Positions 1-11,127 of a DNA stretch of 64,000 nt are shown here, one piece after another (positions within the stretch are counted from its first letter, which is position 1; each line of letters begins with the position of its first letter). The DNA is from Lithodes maja (lineage: Eukaryota; Arthropoda; Malacostraca; Decapoda; Lithodidae): contig JBAKBP010003054.1 of assembly GCA_037953745.1 (NCBI GenBank), positions 62,001-126,000 on the forward strand. The letters run 5' to 3'. The translations under genes and the position numbers were made by a program. The notes beneath the pieces were generated by a model, which did not search any database, was not told the origin of the DNA, and saw only the letters and a program-made list of their open reading frames with translations.

Positions 1-612
1 AAACTTTTTCATGCTCTCTCGTTTTCAATGCACCTGTGTAATCTAACCCTACAGCTTGGAAAGATTCTATGTGCTTTACACGGCATTCAGGTAGAGGTGG
101 AGCTGGTCCAGTTGCATATGGTTTATCTTTTAGTCTCTGGCATATTATACACTTTCTTACTACGCGTCGAGCTACTTGTCGAACTCTGGGTATCCACCAT
201 GTGAGACGTAAATTTGATAAATTTGATATAATATGACATACCCCGTAGTGTTTCATTTCCCTATGTGCACGTATGATCAATAGATCAGTAACGTGAGGTC
301 TTGTTGGCATAAGTATAGGGCGGTTTGTGCCATCTGTTACACCCGACCACTTCAGGCGACCCTCACACCTGATGAGGCCATTGTCTAGGTGCAACCTTAG
401 TTGACGCACTATATTAGGCATTAATGTCTTATTCGAGCTTTGCAAGGATTCTAATTCATTGGAAAAGGTTTCTACTTGAACCCACTTGGTCAAAGTTACT
501 TCAGCTGCTTTAAATTCACGAGCATCAATGTTGTGACCCCTGTTGCAGAGTTGGCCCGTTACTTTAAGCTTGATATTGGATACATATCGCAATACTCAAG
601 CGACAACCCTGA
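1..612 (-). pseudogene. BEL/Pao integrase region, partial
   Basis: The minus strand translates through the RNase H-integrase linker into the integrase. A zinc-binding H2C2 motif is visible (HREMKHYG followed by KCIICQRLK at about 130-275), and then GLDYTGAL near 45-70, which carries the first catalytic Asp of the DDE core. The rest of the core lies beyond the left edge. A frameshift lies just below 613. An in-frame TGA near 600, at a position where a Trp codon would fit, separates this part from the RNase H frame. The product would insert the cDNA into the host genome. Confidence 0.8.
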
Positions 613-1446
613 CTAATTTATATAGTCACCGAATCTTGCCCACTCTATGATTGGACCCGGTGGCTCATTTGGTTGGGCTGTAACTGCCACTGTTTCCAGT
701 GGCAGAAGTCCCTCACCAACAGAATGCCATATCGTCCATTCACTTTCATGGAGCAGCCACTTTGGACCATGCCACCACAATTCGGACTTCACTAATTGGC
801 TAGCCGTTATACCCCTAGTTATGAGATCACTAGGGTTTTCTTTTGCATTTACATAATGATAAGCAACGTCTGGCAATAGGGCCCTAATCTCATCTACCCT
901 ATTCCTCACATAAACTGGCAGAGACTTCTTGCTATGTATCCAGTTGAGTGCGACCAGACTATTGCACCATACGTGAATGATTTCAATGTTTAACTCGCTC
1001 TCGTATGCTGCACGTACATGTTGCACCAGACGTGCTAAGAGCAGCATGGCAGTCAATTCCATTTTAGGGATAGTTACTTTTTTGACCGGGGCTACCTTGG
1101 CCCGGGCTGTAACTAAATGTGCCCCAAATGAAGTAACGACATATATGGCTACCCCATATGCCGTGGTGCTAGCATCGCAAAACGTGTGTAACGTAACGTC
1201 ACCGAACGCCGCCACTTTACGAGGTATAGGTTTAGTACATAGGATGGCATACTCATTCAACAACAATGTCCCTTGGTCATTCAGGTCCTCGGGCAAACTG
1301 TCATCCAATCCTATTTTACGTCTCCAAACTTCCTGCATTAGAATCCTAGCTCTTATGGTAACGGGTAATGCTAGACCCAAAGGATAAACAAATTGCGCAA
1401 CATTGCTCAACAGTTCTTTTTGTGTGCGCTCCCGTCTGCTGAGCAA
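613..1446 (-). pseudogene. BEL/Pao RNase H domain
   Basis: This 277-codon open stretch of the polyprotein contains the Pao-type RNase H: FCDASTTAYG carries the first Asp, KMELTAMLLLARL the Glu, and VWCNSLVALNWI follows where the second Asp motif is expected (WCNS instead of WTDS, so this Asp appears lost). The domain normally degrades the RNA strand of the RNA-DNA hybrid. Its N-terminus overlaps the 3' end of the upstream RT frame (1346-1615) in another phase, so a frameshift near 1440 separates RT from RNase H. It is part of a gag-pol polyprotein, not a separate gene; the apparent Met start has no significance. Confidence 0.8.
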
Positions 1447-1615
1447 AAGACCTTGTTTGAAAAATTAGTATGTCATGTTTAGGTTGCCAGATCATCCCCA
1501 AATTTCTGGAATTTTCCTGGTTATGAGATGCTGTACCGTCCACCTGTATCAAACTCTGAAGATCTTCACTATTAGTAACCCACTTGCGGAGAAATAAATA
1601 TGCATCTGTAAACAA
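1346..1615 (-). pseudogene. BEL/Pao RT C-terminal part, right of the LINE
   Basis: This is the part of the RT/connection region lying after the LINE insertion in the sense of transcription. It opens with FTDAYLFLRKWVTNS, a stretch typical of BEL/Pao pol after the RT active site, and runs until its phase is lost near 1440, where the RNase H frame takes over. The frame continues to the right through about 1636 before LINE sequence begins. It is a broken piece of one polyprotein. Confidence 0.7.
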
Positions 1616-1620
1616 TCTGC

Positions 1621-3264
1621 GTGCTTGCTCAAACTTTTGCTAGAAACTCCACCTTGGATGATTCCGGTGCTATTCCTCCCTCTCCGCCCTCCTCTCTCTT
1701 ACTTATGCCTAATATCCTAATCTCTTCTAAAGATGTACTTTCTACCCTCTCTGGGCTTAACACTAATAAGGCGTACGGTCCGGACGGTGTTCCTCCTGTT
1801 GTTCTCAAAAACTGTGCTTCCGTGCTGACTCCCTGCCTAGGCAAACTCTTTCGTCTCTGTCTATCCTCTAACGTCTTCCCTTCATGCTGGAAGTTTGCTC
1901 ACATTCAACCTGTCCCAAAGAAGGGTGACCGCTCTCAACCCTCCAACTATCGTCCAATTGCTCTTATCTCTTGTCTTTCTAAAGTTTTTGAAACTATTCT
2001 TGCTTCCAAATTTCTTAAGCATTTCTCTTCTCATAATCTGCTCTCAGATCACCAGTATGGCTTCCTTAAGGGTCGCTCTACTGGTGATCTTCTTTCATAT
2101 CTTACTAACTCTTGGTCATCCTCCTTTCGGGACTTCGGTGAGACTTTTTCTATTGCACTAGACATATCGAAAGCCTTCGATAGAGTCTGGCATAAATCTT
2201 TAATTTCTAAACTACCCTCCTTCGGTTTCTATCCCTCCATCTGTGCCTTTGTCTCTAATTTCCTTTCCGGCCGTTCCATAGCTGCGGTTGTGGACGGCCA
2301 TTGTTCACTTCCTCACCCTATAAACTCCGGTGTTCCTCAGGGCTCTGTCCTATCTCCTATTCTCTTTCTAATTTTTATAAATGATCTCCTTAACTGTACC
2401 TTAATTCCCATCCATTCATACGCAGACGACTCAACCTTACACTACTCCATTAGTTTTTCAGAACGCCCCAGCCAGCAATCCCTCAACGACAAACGTAATG
2501 AAGCCATAGAACTCTTAAATTCTGATCTAAATACTATTTCCAATTGGGGCAGAGAAAACCTTGTTAACTTTAATGCTTCCAAAACCCAATTTCTCCATCT
2601 ATCTACCCATCAGGATCTCCCAGCGGACTATCCCTTATTCTTCAACAATACAAAAATCAACCCTTCATCTTCTCTCAATATTCTTGGTGTCTCTTTTTCT
2701 TCTGCTCTCATTTGGAAGGACCATATTACCAGTCTTGCTAAGGCAGCCTCCCAGAAGCTGGGTGTGCTCAACCGCCTTAGGGGGTTCTTTTCCCCTGCAC
2801 AGATTCTTGCTCTGTACAGGGGCATAGTGCGCCCTTGTATTGAGTATTGTTCACATGTGTGGGGAGGTTCCTCTCACACCGCTCTCCTAGACAAAGTTGA
2901 AAGGAAGGCCTTTCGTATCATTAACTCCCGTCCACTCACCAACTCTCTGCAATCTCTCTGTCTCCGCCGCAATGTTGCATCTCTCTCGCTATTCTATCGC
3001 TACTATAATAATCAGTGTTCCTCAGAGCTATCCCAGTGCATACCACCTCCTTTACGTAGGGCACGTGGTACCCGTCTTGCAACTCAATCCCACCCCTACT
3101 CTGTGCAACTCTCCAACCCAAGAGTGAAACGTTACTCTCAAACTTTCTTCTACTCAACATCTGAGCTCTGGAACTCTCTCCCAGAATCAGTCTTTCCCTC
3201 TTCCTATGACTTAAATTGCTTCAAACTCCGTGTGTCCAGGCATTTTGGCTCGAACGTCCCTTGA
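1621..3264 (+). CDS. LINE family A reverse transcriptase, N-truncated
   Basis: An uninterrupted 547-codon frame; its first codons are BEL-derived and no true start exists. RT motifs in order: NKAYGPDGVPP (about residue 48), PVPKKGD with NYRPIALIS (about 97-115), GFLKGRSTGDLL, motif A SIALDISKAFDRVWH (about 176), motif B SGVPQGSVLSPILF (about 238), and the active site SYADDSTLH (about 265). The C-terminal thumb follows (RPCIEYCSHVWGG). There is no RNase H domain, which fits a CR1/Jockey-like group; the exact clade is not determined. The enzyme would prime cDNA at a nicked target. Without an endonuclease this copy cannot act on its own, although the RT frame is intact. Confidence 0.88.
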   Translation: MLAQTFARNSTLDDSGAIPPSPPSSLLLMPNILISSKDVLSTLSGLNTNKAYGPDGVPPVVLKNCASVLTPCLGKLFRLCLSSNVFPSCWKFAHIQPVPKKGDRSQPSNYRPIALISCLSKVFETILASKFLKHFSSHNLLSDHQYGFLKGRSTGDLLSYLTNSWSSSFRDFGETFSIALDISKAFDRVWHKSLISKLPSFGFYPSICAFVSNFLSGRSIAAVVDGHCSLPHPINSGVPQGSVLSPILFLIFINDLLNCTLIPIHSYADDSTLHYSISFSERPSQQSLNDKRNEAIELLNSDLNTISNWGRENLVNFNASKTQFLHLSTHQDLPADYPLFFNNTKINPSSSLNILGVSFSSALIWKDHITSLAKAASQKLGVLNRLRGFFSPAQILALYRGIVRPCIEYCSHVWGGSSHTALLDKVERKAFRIINSRPLTNSLQSLCLRRNVASLSLFYRYYNNQCSSELSQCIPPPLRRARGTRLATQSHPYSVQLSNPRVKRYSQTFFYSTSELWNSLPESVFPSSYDLNCFKLRVSRHFGSNVP

Positions 3265-3370
3265 TTTTGGCCCTGTCACTCTTTCAACTATGGGGGAGGC
3301 ACTCGCTATAGGCAGTTATGCCTTTTGCCTCCCTCAATCACATAGAAAAAAAAAAAAAATAAAAAATAAC
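1637..3370 (+). mobile_element. LINE family A, 5'-truncated, in BEL RT domain
   Basis: A non-LTR element inserted on the plus strand, opposite to its BEL host. The left boundary is approximate (about 1637), where BEL coding sequence gives way to LINE sequence. The right end is an A-rich tail at about 3346-3367. No clean target-site duplication is visible. The copy lacks the endonuclease half and starts just before RT domain 0/1. Further pieces of this family lie at 44325-44745 (+), 43495-50290 (-) and 50462-55680 (-). Confidence 0.85.
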
Positions 3371-3603
3371 AAATCATCGTGACTATCGCTAGAACCCTGC
3401 AAATTGTCTATATATAATCTGTGAGATAGTTTACTTGTGTTCTCATGAGTATCAGCTATATGTTTTTTGATTGTGGCATTTAACAAAAACTGTGAACACG
3501 TGGCCCCAAAGAGTACAACCCGAAAACGGTATATTATGACCGGACTTTCAGAGTCGCTAATTTCGCTGAACCAAAGAAAGTGGGTAACATCTCTATCTTC
3601 CTC

Positions 3604-5547
3604 CTATAGCTTGACCATCAAGAATGCTTTCTCGATGTCACTGGTATATGCGTACTTCCCCAGCCTAAACCGCAATAGATGTTGGGACAGGGCCGACACC
3701 ATGGACGGTCCTGTCAGCAGGCAGTCATTTAGACTAGGTAGTTGACCTTGGTGGGCAGAACAGTCATACACCACCCGTATTGGTGTGGTGACGCTGTCTT
3801 TTCTCACCCCATGATGGGCCAGATAGTGAACCCTACCTTTCTTAATCGGTTCCTTGACATCGACTCTCTCAATAAAGCCCCTATCTTCATAACTCCGAAA
3901 TACATCGTCATACGCCTGGCGCGTGCTCGGTTCGTTAGACAATTTACGCTGTAATGCGCACAAGCGACCTAATGCCAAACCATAGTTGGTAGGCAGGCTT
4001 ATCTCACTGTTCTTCCAGGGTAAACTAACTTTATATTGCTTGTCTGAGGCACAGTAGCTCACAGACTCGTCAAACCTTTGTAGCGCAACTTCCGAGTAAT
4101 AATCAGTCTCCACAGGATTAATGCCTATGTGCTCCAATCTCCACAGTCGTTCCAGGTCGAACTCGGCAGCCAATTTAGGGTCACTAGGTTGGGAATCCTC
4201 CCTTCCCAACTCCTCTGCCGCGGTTACATTGACTCTTAATATCGAGACCGTGTTGATCAGATCCTTTGACTGTGTAGTATGCACCTTTCCGCTCATGCAA
4301 TAGCCAAATTTAATGGGGATTAAAATTACACCACACATCTTTTTAAATCCAGGGTATACTACATCATAATAATGATCCACACCAAGTAGAACATGCACCT
4401 CACTCTGATCTCCCATGGGATCTGACAAGTTAACCCCATTGCTACGTAATGCATGTTCCACTTTCTTCACTCCTACAGATACATATTCTGGTAGGGTGTC
4501 TACTACGATACATGTCATAAAGTACCGGTTTTTACGGTAGAAATATGAAATCTCCGCTGTCTCGTAGTCTTGTTTGTCAGTAACCCCTGTGAAGCCCTGC
4601 AATCGAAGAGTCTCAGCCCCTACGATTCGGTGCTTCAGTCCCACTAAGACGGACCTCTTTATAAAGGAACGTTGAGACCCTTGATCTAGAAGTACCCGAC
4701 AAACTTTGTTACTGTCATTACCTTCCATGGGAATCTGTATTGTAGGCAATATAGTGGTGTCTTGCATGCTACCTAGTGTCACAGTTGTAGTACCCTCTGT
4801 TTTGACATCTTTGACTTTATCTGCTGTAGGACACAACTTATCAAAGTGATGTCCTTTGCAGTGTCGACAGGGCCTTAAGTATGTAGCAGTACCTTGTCCC
4901 TGCTTACCATGTTCCTTACTTAGACAACCCACACATAGCTTCAATTTTTTCACCTGTGTTAGTTTTGTCTCATTTGTTGGGTATTTTACACAGAAACTCC
5001 ATTTATGTTTGTTGTTACATAGCTTACATATAATCTGAGCAGGTTTCTTATACGTACCCTCTTTCTTTTCGTTAGTCCCCACCGTCATGCTTACTGTTCC
5101 CCTCTTCTCCACATTCTCACTCTCTCCCGACACATACATTCTCCCTTTGTTCAACTGTAGATTATTGATTTCTTTACTGAACTGAGTTTTGAACTCCCCC
5201 AGATCAAACGATCTATCCTTGTCAAGAATTGCCATAGGAAGCTTCTGACGTAAGATAATGACTATCATTTCCTGTGTGGTGAGCCCTAGGGTGTCTAGCG
5301 ATCGAGTATAGCACTCCATATTTGCCCTAAAATTTGCTAACTCCTCAACCTTATACTGTGGTTCTGCGAGCTTTAACAAGGCAACGATATGGGCCATCTT
5401 CAACTTCTCTTGATCCCCGTATGTGGACTTTAATAATTGTACTGCCTCAAGATAACTATCACCCACTACCGCAAAACCCTCTATCAAATGTAAGGCCTCT
5501 CCTTCCATTTGTCCCTTCAGGTAGTGAAACTTGCGGACATTATCCAA
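3604..5547 (-). pseudogene. BEL/Pao gag C-terminus, protease and RT start
   Basis: A long piece of the BEL polyprotein. It starts in gag (FHYLKGQMEGEALHLI). It then has Cys/His zinc-knuckle-like motifs (CKLCNNKHKWSFC, CVGCLSKEHGKQG, CRHCKGHHFDKLC; about residues 176-245). A retropepsin-like protease follows (VLLDQGSQRSFI, about 286), and then the RT (RVVYDCSAHQGQ, SDIEKAFLMVKL at the end). Asp in SDIEKAF is RT motif A. The TAG at 3604-3606 is a point stop: the same phase continues past it towards about 3370, where the LINE begins. On the 5' side only the TAG at 5581-5583 separates it from the gag N-terminus. Confidence 0.86.
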
Positions 5548-5580
5548 AGAGGATTCATGAACTGGAGACCGAAATACGTC

Positions 5581-6012
5581 CTAAAAAGCTAACCACTCAG
5601 TCAATTTGCCCCTAAATGTAGGAAGATTGAGCTTTGGGAGGTGTACAGTGTGTTTTGGGCCAGCCCTTCTATGGGCCTCATTCTCGCCTCCCTTCTTACT
5701 TGCGACAGCACGCTGTAATATGTGCTTCGCTCTAAAGACAGGTTCATCATAGAGGGCGCGATTATCACACTCTGTAACTATCTCTTCCTCCTCTGTCATG
5801 CCTGCCACAATCACCTCACTCAGAGCCATAATACGACCATGGGTAGCCTGGACGTTGTCTAATCTAGCTTCTAATTCCTCGAGGTTAGCAGTAGTGATCA
5901 AAGTGTTGACGTCTACAACTAGCCTATTTAATACTCCCCGAAGTCCCGCCCTTTGATTTTTAGGGGCCTTGATCAGCACCCCACCCGACGGTGTCTTGTC
6001 CTGTTTACTCAT
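5581..6012 (-). pseudogene. BEL/Pao gag N-terminus
   Basis: This is the first 143 codons of the gag-pol frame, starting at an ATG that ends at 6012, about 415 bp inside the LTR. It includes a charged helical N-terminus and ends in the conserved gag stretch LPKLNLPTFRGKLTEWLAF, typical of BEL/Pao gag. An in-frame TAG at 5581-5583 interrupts it; the next sequence is in the same phase as the 3604-5547 frame. The protein would form the virus-like particle shell. Confidence 0.82.
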
Positions 6013-6409
6013 TTTGCATGTAAGCCTATAGGCTATACAGTATATCTAAATGTTACAAAAACAACGGCAAAATAGTAGTCTAGTTAAGAGACGCTGACCG
6101 GCGGACTTCTATGTTATGGAGAAAAAATAGTACACAAAATAGCAATACCTACTAAAGGGTCATATTGAACAAGAAAAAATGTTAGGTCAGGTCATATGTC
6201 ACAGGAAGTCTGAAATGTAAAAGAAAATTATTGGGGGAAGATGATGGGTGGGATGCAGGACTTAGGCAGGTGCAACGATGTGACCCTGCATTCCGGCTCT
6301 AACCATCGCTTGGCTAGCCTTGCTAGTTTATCATAGAGTTGTTCCTGCATCCTGTTATATGTCCCCTTGCTCATTGCCCAATAAAATCCCTTACTGGTAG
6401 CTAATTCCC

Positions 6410-6426
6410 AAAGGTCTGGGCACCAA
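6410..6426 (-). promoter_or_regulatory. BEL primer-binding region
   Basis: Directly inside the LTR on the minus strand lies TTGGTGCCCAGACC, beginning with the TGG expected of a primer-binding site complementary to a tRNA 3' CCA end. I did not match it to a specific tRNA. Its position next to the LTR end supports both calls. Confidence 0.6.
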
Positions 6427-6983
6427 TGTGGTAAACTATCAATGGAAGTTAAATATTACTAAGCTATAATGAATCAAATAAAATCAATCTAAATTAAAAC
6501 TACTCCATATCTAAATTGAATTAAATCTGAAACAAGCTAATTTATATCCAAAGGTCTCACATAATAAATTTATATATAGGGTAAGGTTATAAGGGTTAAT
6601 ATTAGCCAGAAATTAACTCACCAATAGTTCCACGTGGCAATGAGGCAAGGGAGAACATTTACCCAATATGGCGGACAATGGGGAGGCAAGACACCGGTCC
6701 CGAGACTCGAGTCAAGTGAAAGAAAGAATAAATGATTACATGGGAATGGACATGAATACTATGCTTATCTGTCAGTCAGTCATGGCGTCGATGAGAGTGT
6801 CGTGATGGTGTAGCTGTTTGTATTGCGGTCAGCATATTGTGATTAGAGGCACAAAAGCGCGATCAACTGAAGGCGGAAAATAGATGTTAACTGGTCGGTG
6901 TTCGTGAAGGCTCTGCTCTCTCTTCCTCAGAGGCACACCTTGCTGCCTTGGCAAACGCCAGGAGCCCAAATTATCGTACCACA
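6427..6983 (-). repeat. BEL/Pao 5' LTR
   Basis: This 557-bp block is bounded by the inverted termini TGTGGTA (6427-6433) and TACCACA (6977-6983), giving the TG...CA ends of an LTR. It lies immediately outside the primer-binding region and upstream of gag on the minus strand. The partner LTR would lie left of the window, so this call rests on termini and position, not on a pairwise match. The bases after 6983 (TCTAG) are the expected target duplication, but its partner cannot be seen. Confidence 0.72.
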
Positions 6984-8099
6984 TCTAGGTTGCTCTATAT
7001 GTTAAATTCATATATACTACATAAGACCATGGCAACATTGCTTAATAGCATATTAGGCCTTTTATAACTTAACTTATTTACAATCTTATAATATACGATC
7101 TACTCGTTCTACGTCGTGCTACAGGAACGCCGTGACGTCATAGAGACATACGGGATCACAAAAGAGTCATAGCCTATCGTATTTACGATACATGGCATGA
7201 ATACACGAACCAGTGAGAGGTTAACTTTTAGGCTCAAGTCTTGCATGCAAGTGGTTTGAGCCCTCAAAATGCTGACTCTACTTTGGTTTCGTTGAGATGG
7301 ACATGACGTGTGCTGCTATATTCCAGGGCTGGTATTTGGAGGTCAGAAGGTCATCAGTGCGGGGGCGGGGGATTAGGGGGTTGAGGTAGGCCCCTTAGAA
7401 ATGCCCATGATGGTGGGGGACCTGCGCGGAAGAGCGGTGCATCAGGAGGGGGGAGATTTGGGTATGCTGCCCCTCGCTTATTTGGTTATATCTTGTTCTC
7501 CTCTCTTGCTTTCCGAAAGTGCTGATGGTTACTCTTATTGTTTTTCCTGGGGTGGGTGGCAGAGCGTGGTTTACTGTAGCAATTCTGGCCTCTCGAGTGT
7601 TGAAGTGGGGTGGGACTAGGTGTGGTTTTGGCCGGCCATGTTGTTGCCCTACTTCCTTCGTCTTCTCGTTTCCTCGTGGGTGATGTTGCTGTTTGGCGTT
7701 GGTTTGTTGAGGCGAGTTCTTCTTCTCTTTTTGTTGTTTCCCTTTTCTTTTTTTCTTTTCTTCTGTGGTCGCCCTGGCTGGTGTGGTCTCTTCTCTTCTT
7801 TGCTGTTTCGTGTTTCTATCTTGCACTTTCGGAAATATTTCTGCCTTGCTGGTATTCCCTTTCTTCTTAGCGTTTTCTTTGGTGGGGCATTTTCTATTTT
7901 GTTTCTTTCCTTTATCATGATCTCTCCTTATATTTCCATTCTTCTCTCCTGGTTCCAGCTAGTCTTTTGTGGCATGGTGGTGATCTTTATTTCTGGTGTT
8001 TTAATATTAAAATCAATTGAATCACAAATTTGGGTCCAAAACATTCTAAAACGAAGAAATATATCGTTGAAACATGAAAAACTAATCCACATACATTTA
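6984..8099. other. Unassigned DNA between the BEL and Gypsy elements
   Basis: No family is recognised. From 7330 to 7990 the plus strand is rich in G and T with long pyrimidine runs. This keeps several frames open by composition (for example a Lys/Gln-rich minus-strand frame and a Leu/Phe-rich plus-strand frame), but none has a recognisable domain. From about 7990 it becomes AT-rich and continues, before the Gypsy insertion, into what is now 29313 onward. Confidence 0.5.
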
Positions 8100-8104
8100 T
8101 ATAC
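8100..8104. repeat. Gypsy target-site duplication, left
   Basis: TATAC lies directly before the TG of the 5' LTR and is repeated at 29313-29317 directly after the CA of the 3' LTR. Five bases is the usual duplication length for Ty3/Gypsy integrases. Confidence 0.88.
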
Positions 8105-8574
8105 TGATATACAAGGAGGACGAGAAAGCGACAGGCCCCTTCGAGAAACAACATACAACCAAGACACCAACAACAGACCAGATGAGACACACCAGCACCC
8201 AACCAAGACGGGACAGAAACGAAAAGCTCCTCCCCGTCAGGATCATCCCCAAACCAAGGTCGCCACCTGCAAAACCCGGCAGTCACTACCTCAACAACTA
8301 GCCCGGACAACGCGCCCCAAAATGGCCGACCACCAAACCACCAAGACAGACACACAAACATTCACCCAGGATGGCGAGAGAGCGCGCGGCCCCGCACCAA
8401 CCCGACCCAACACGAACCCGAGTTACTATGCCGGGCCAAGAGGTTTTCACCCCAAATTAACCACCGGGACAACCCACCCCAAAATGGCCGACTCCAAGCC
8501 ACGACCTCCAACCTCCCGGAGGACTGTGCGTCGTCAATTTTCTAGACCCAACCCCTCCACAACACTCAACAGGT

Positions 8575-9630
8575 GCTGACGATACAAAAATTGCAAATAG
8601 CGTACTCTCAAAAGATCAAGTTGACGATATACAACACAATCTAGATAAATTGTCACATTAGGCCCAAATTTGGCAAATGAGTTTCAATGCGGATAAATGT
8701 AAAGTACTACATATCGGATACCTAAATGAGAAAGCAAACTATTCGATGAATGGCACTCAGCTTAAGAATGTAAACAGAGAAACCGATCTGGGAGTAACAA
8801 TATCGAGTAACCTAAAACCGAGTCAACAATGTTCAGAAGTTGTTAAGAAAGCAAACAAAATAATTGGCTTTATAGGCAGGTCATTTGAGCATAAATCCAA
8901 AGACGTTATCCTAACCCTTTACAATTCCTTAGTCCGCCCTCTTCTGGAATACTGCGTTCAATGCTGGTGCCCTTATTACCAAAAAGACATAAACAAGCTA
9001 GAACGAGTTCAACGTAGAGTTACCAAAATGATACCTAGCCTAAAGAACAAACCATACGAAGAGCGTCTTAGAGAATTAAATCTATTTCCTTTAACCCAGC
9101 GCAGATTAAGAGGTGACTTAATTCAAGTGTTCAAAATCATCAAAGGCATCGACAATATGAACTGTAGTAATTACTTCACTATCGACCAATCTAATTACAC
9201 ACGGGGAAACGGTTGCAAAATTATTGGTAAATCTTTTAACTCACACGAATCTAAGAATTTCTTCTTCAATCGAGTTGTCAACTTGTGGAATGGGCTTCCC
9301 CGAGACGAGACGTTATAGACTGCAGTACCGTTGATTCATTTAAATTCCGCATAGACAAATATCTCGCATCAAACCCGCGACTGACTGCGTTTGTAAATGA
9401 ATAACTTTATTTTATCCTCCCCTCAGTTACTAACCCATATGTCCCCTACTAACTTCCTAGTCCTGCCACGGACATTAGTTCCAGGGCAGTAGTTCCCTTT
9501 CCAATGTTCATTACCCACTCTAAACCACTGTTTGGACACTTGATCCTCAGTGTTTTGGAGGACAAGCAGCCTAGAAGGGTCACTAGAACTGTTGTTGCTT
9601 GATTTCCTTTGTACTCCTTTGTACTCCTTT
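8575..9630 (+). mobile_element. CR1-like LINE fragment in Gypsy 5' LTR
   Basis: The fragment is absent from the 3' LTR, where the flanking LTR sequence is continuous. AGGT is present on both sides (8571-8574 and 9631-9634), a possible short duplication. It begins exactly at the RT active-site Asp pair (ADDTKIA) and is therefore 5'-truncated. It ends with about two and a half copies of the 10-bp unit CTTTGTACTC at about 9605-9630. Short tandem repeats rather than poly-A at the 3' end are a hallmark of CR1-group LINEs. Confidence 0.85.
8677..9318 (+). pseudogene. LINE RT C-terminal half
   Basis: A 213-codon frame covering the RT palm end and thumb: MSFNADKCKVLHIG at the start, DLGVTISSNLKPSQQC (about residue 48), then YNSLVRPLLEYCVQCWCPYY (about 85) and NRVVNLWNGLP near the end. 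The match to CR1-type RT C-termini is clear. A stop at about 8660 interrupts the frame from the YADD-like start, and a frameshift near 9314 separates the last residues (DSFKFRIDKYLASNP, ending at about 9403). It has no function on its own. Confidence 0.82.
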
Positions 9631-10062
9631 AGGTACACCTCATCTAACTTCCAGCCTTCTAGTATACAAACCACATTTCCTTAACCCCTGACATTCTTGA
9701 AGTACCTCTGCTGATTTATATATGTTTAATTCTGATCATTCTACAGACGATCATCTCAAGAGAGAAAGACAGGGAAGACACCTGGTATCTCTCTGCATTG
9801 TCAGTATGTGTATGTGTACCCTACCAAAGCAACAGCCAGACAGACAGACACTCACTAACACGGTCGGAAAGAGAGGAACAAACCACCCCGCCCCCTTTCG
9901 CGCCTCATCCCCCCCAGCCCGATTAGAAGCTTACTGCTTGGCAGCCAGCACTGGACAACTCACCCCAAAATGGCCGACCACAGACAACAACCCCCAACCT
10001 TTCTGGACCACCCCTCCACACCAATCCACTTGTTCCACATCATTTAACTCACAGTCTTCTAG

Positions 10063-10066
<4 letters not shown>

Positions 10067-10105
<39 letters not shown>

Positions 10106-11127
10106 TTTATTTAGTTAGCAATTTACAGAGTTGGTACCACATAGTATGTTACAAATATGACATGTACCAGCCTTGCATAATTCCAACTAAGGATAGCCCA
10201 ATAAGGCCGTTAGGCGTATTTCCATTGGGGTCCTTGTGGGATTAGGTTAGCTGGGGAAATGGGGAGGATAAAGAAATAGATACTTTAGAGAAAGTATTTC
10301 TAGGGGGTTATTTTAAGATACCTTACATCCTATAGTAAATATCAGTAATCCGTAACTGTAATCATTGCAGTTTGGTTTGTCTATCTCTTATGTCGTATTT
10401 AGTAGTAGACATAAGCTTGGTGCTCCCTTCTCGCAGCTGTCCGGTTCAGGTGTTCCTTCAGGCTACGTCTGAAGGAATACAGTGTTCTCTTTTCACGGAC
10501 TGACTGGGGTAGGTCGTTCCAGTCTTTGATGGCAGTGAAGAAGAATGTTTGCTTACCCTGTCCTTGGATTCTCGGGACCTTAAAATTAAACATCCTGTTT
10601 CTTGCATTATGTCCACTCCTCTCATTTGCTTTAACAAAATCGTTCTTTAGATACTCTGGAGCTCTGGCATAGAAAATTTTGAAGGCATTAGTGAGCCTGA
10701 TTTGTTTGGCTCTGTCAGAGACATTGAGCATACCTAGTGACTGAAGTTGCTCCTGGCCAACATGTGATCTGGGTCCTAGGTTCAGCATTAACCTAACCAT
10801 TTCATTTTGAGTGACCTGAAGTTTGTGCTGTGCTGATTTAGATGATGCAGAGTACCAGGATGACACAGAATAGTCAAAATGACATTGAACAAGCGCTTGG
10901 CAGAGGGTCTTTTTGGTCACCGCGGGCAAGCATCCCACCTGTCTATACAGGTATTTTATACGTGCTCTGCACTTACTCAGGATAGATTCCAAAATTGTTT
11001 CACCTGACAAACTCGCGTCCAGTTTTAGTCCGAGATATTTAACTTGTGACACTGTTGTTATAGGAATATCATTACAGTTGACCGAGAAGCCCACAATGTC
11101 TTTCAGTTTGCGTTTTGTTCCACATAA
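10067..11127 (-). mobile_element. LINE fragment with TTA-repeat tail in 5' LTR
   Basis: A second insertion absent from the 3' LTR, with LTR sequence resuming at AACCACATTT. On its sense (minus) strand it ends in a (TTA)n tail, seen as TAA repeats at 10066-10106 on the plus strand. It is 5'-truncated at about 11127 within the RT. About 290 bp of 3' untranslated sequence separate the stop codon from the tail. Confidence 0.84.
10399..11127 (-). CDS. LINE RT C-terminal fragment
   Basis: An open frame for the C-terminal RT region: GTKRKLKDIVGFSVN, VSQVKYLGLKLDASLSGE, then the thumb-like KTLCQALVQCHFDYSVSSWY and FFFTAIKDWNDLPQSVRE near the C-terminus. This is the usual end of a non-LTR RT without RNase H. 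The frame is uninterrupted but lacks the catalytic half. The first few codons (MAGRREM) come from the host LTR, so the apparent start is accidental. Clade uncertain (CR1/Rex-like possible). Confidence 0.78.
   Translation of the reverse strand, partial: LCGTKRKLKDIVGFSVNCNDIPITTVSQVKYLGLKLDASLSGETILESILSKCRARIKYLYRQVGCLPAVTKKTLCQALVQCHFDYSVSSWYSASSKSAQHKLQVTQNEMVRLMLNLGPRSHVGQEQLQSLGMLNVSDRAKQIRLTNAFKIFYARAPEYLKNDFVKANERSGHNARNRMFNFKVPRIQGQGKQTFFFTAIKDWNDLPQSVREKRTLYSFRRSLKEHLNRTAARREHQAYVYY

Larger units (their letters stand above)
1..6983 (-). mobile_element. BEL/Pao LTR retrotransposon, 3' part beyond the window
   Basis: Reading leftwards on the minus strand, the order is LTR, primer-binding region, gag, zinc knuckles, aspartic protease, reverse transcriptase, RNase H and the start of the integrase. 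This order and the Pao-type RNase H fit BEL/Pao. The 3' LTR would lie left of base 1. The copy is dead: there are in-frame stops in gag and RT, frameshifts near 1440 and 612, and a foreign LINE inside the RT domain at about 1637-3370. The remaining frame is otherwise well preserved, so inactivation looks fairly recent. The family call is confident; no lineage within it is assigned. Confidence 0.88.

Noticed and set aside
7395..8579. Lys/Gln-rich minus frame and 319-codon plus frame
   Set aside because: Open because of strand-biased composition; the second runs across the Gypsy insertion boundary at 8105. No domain recognised.
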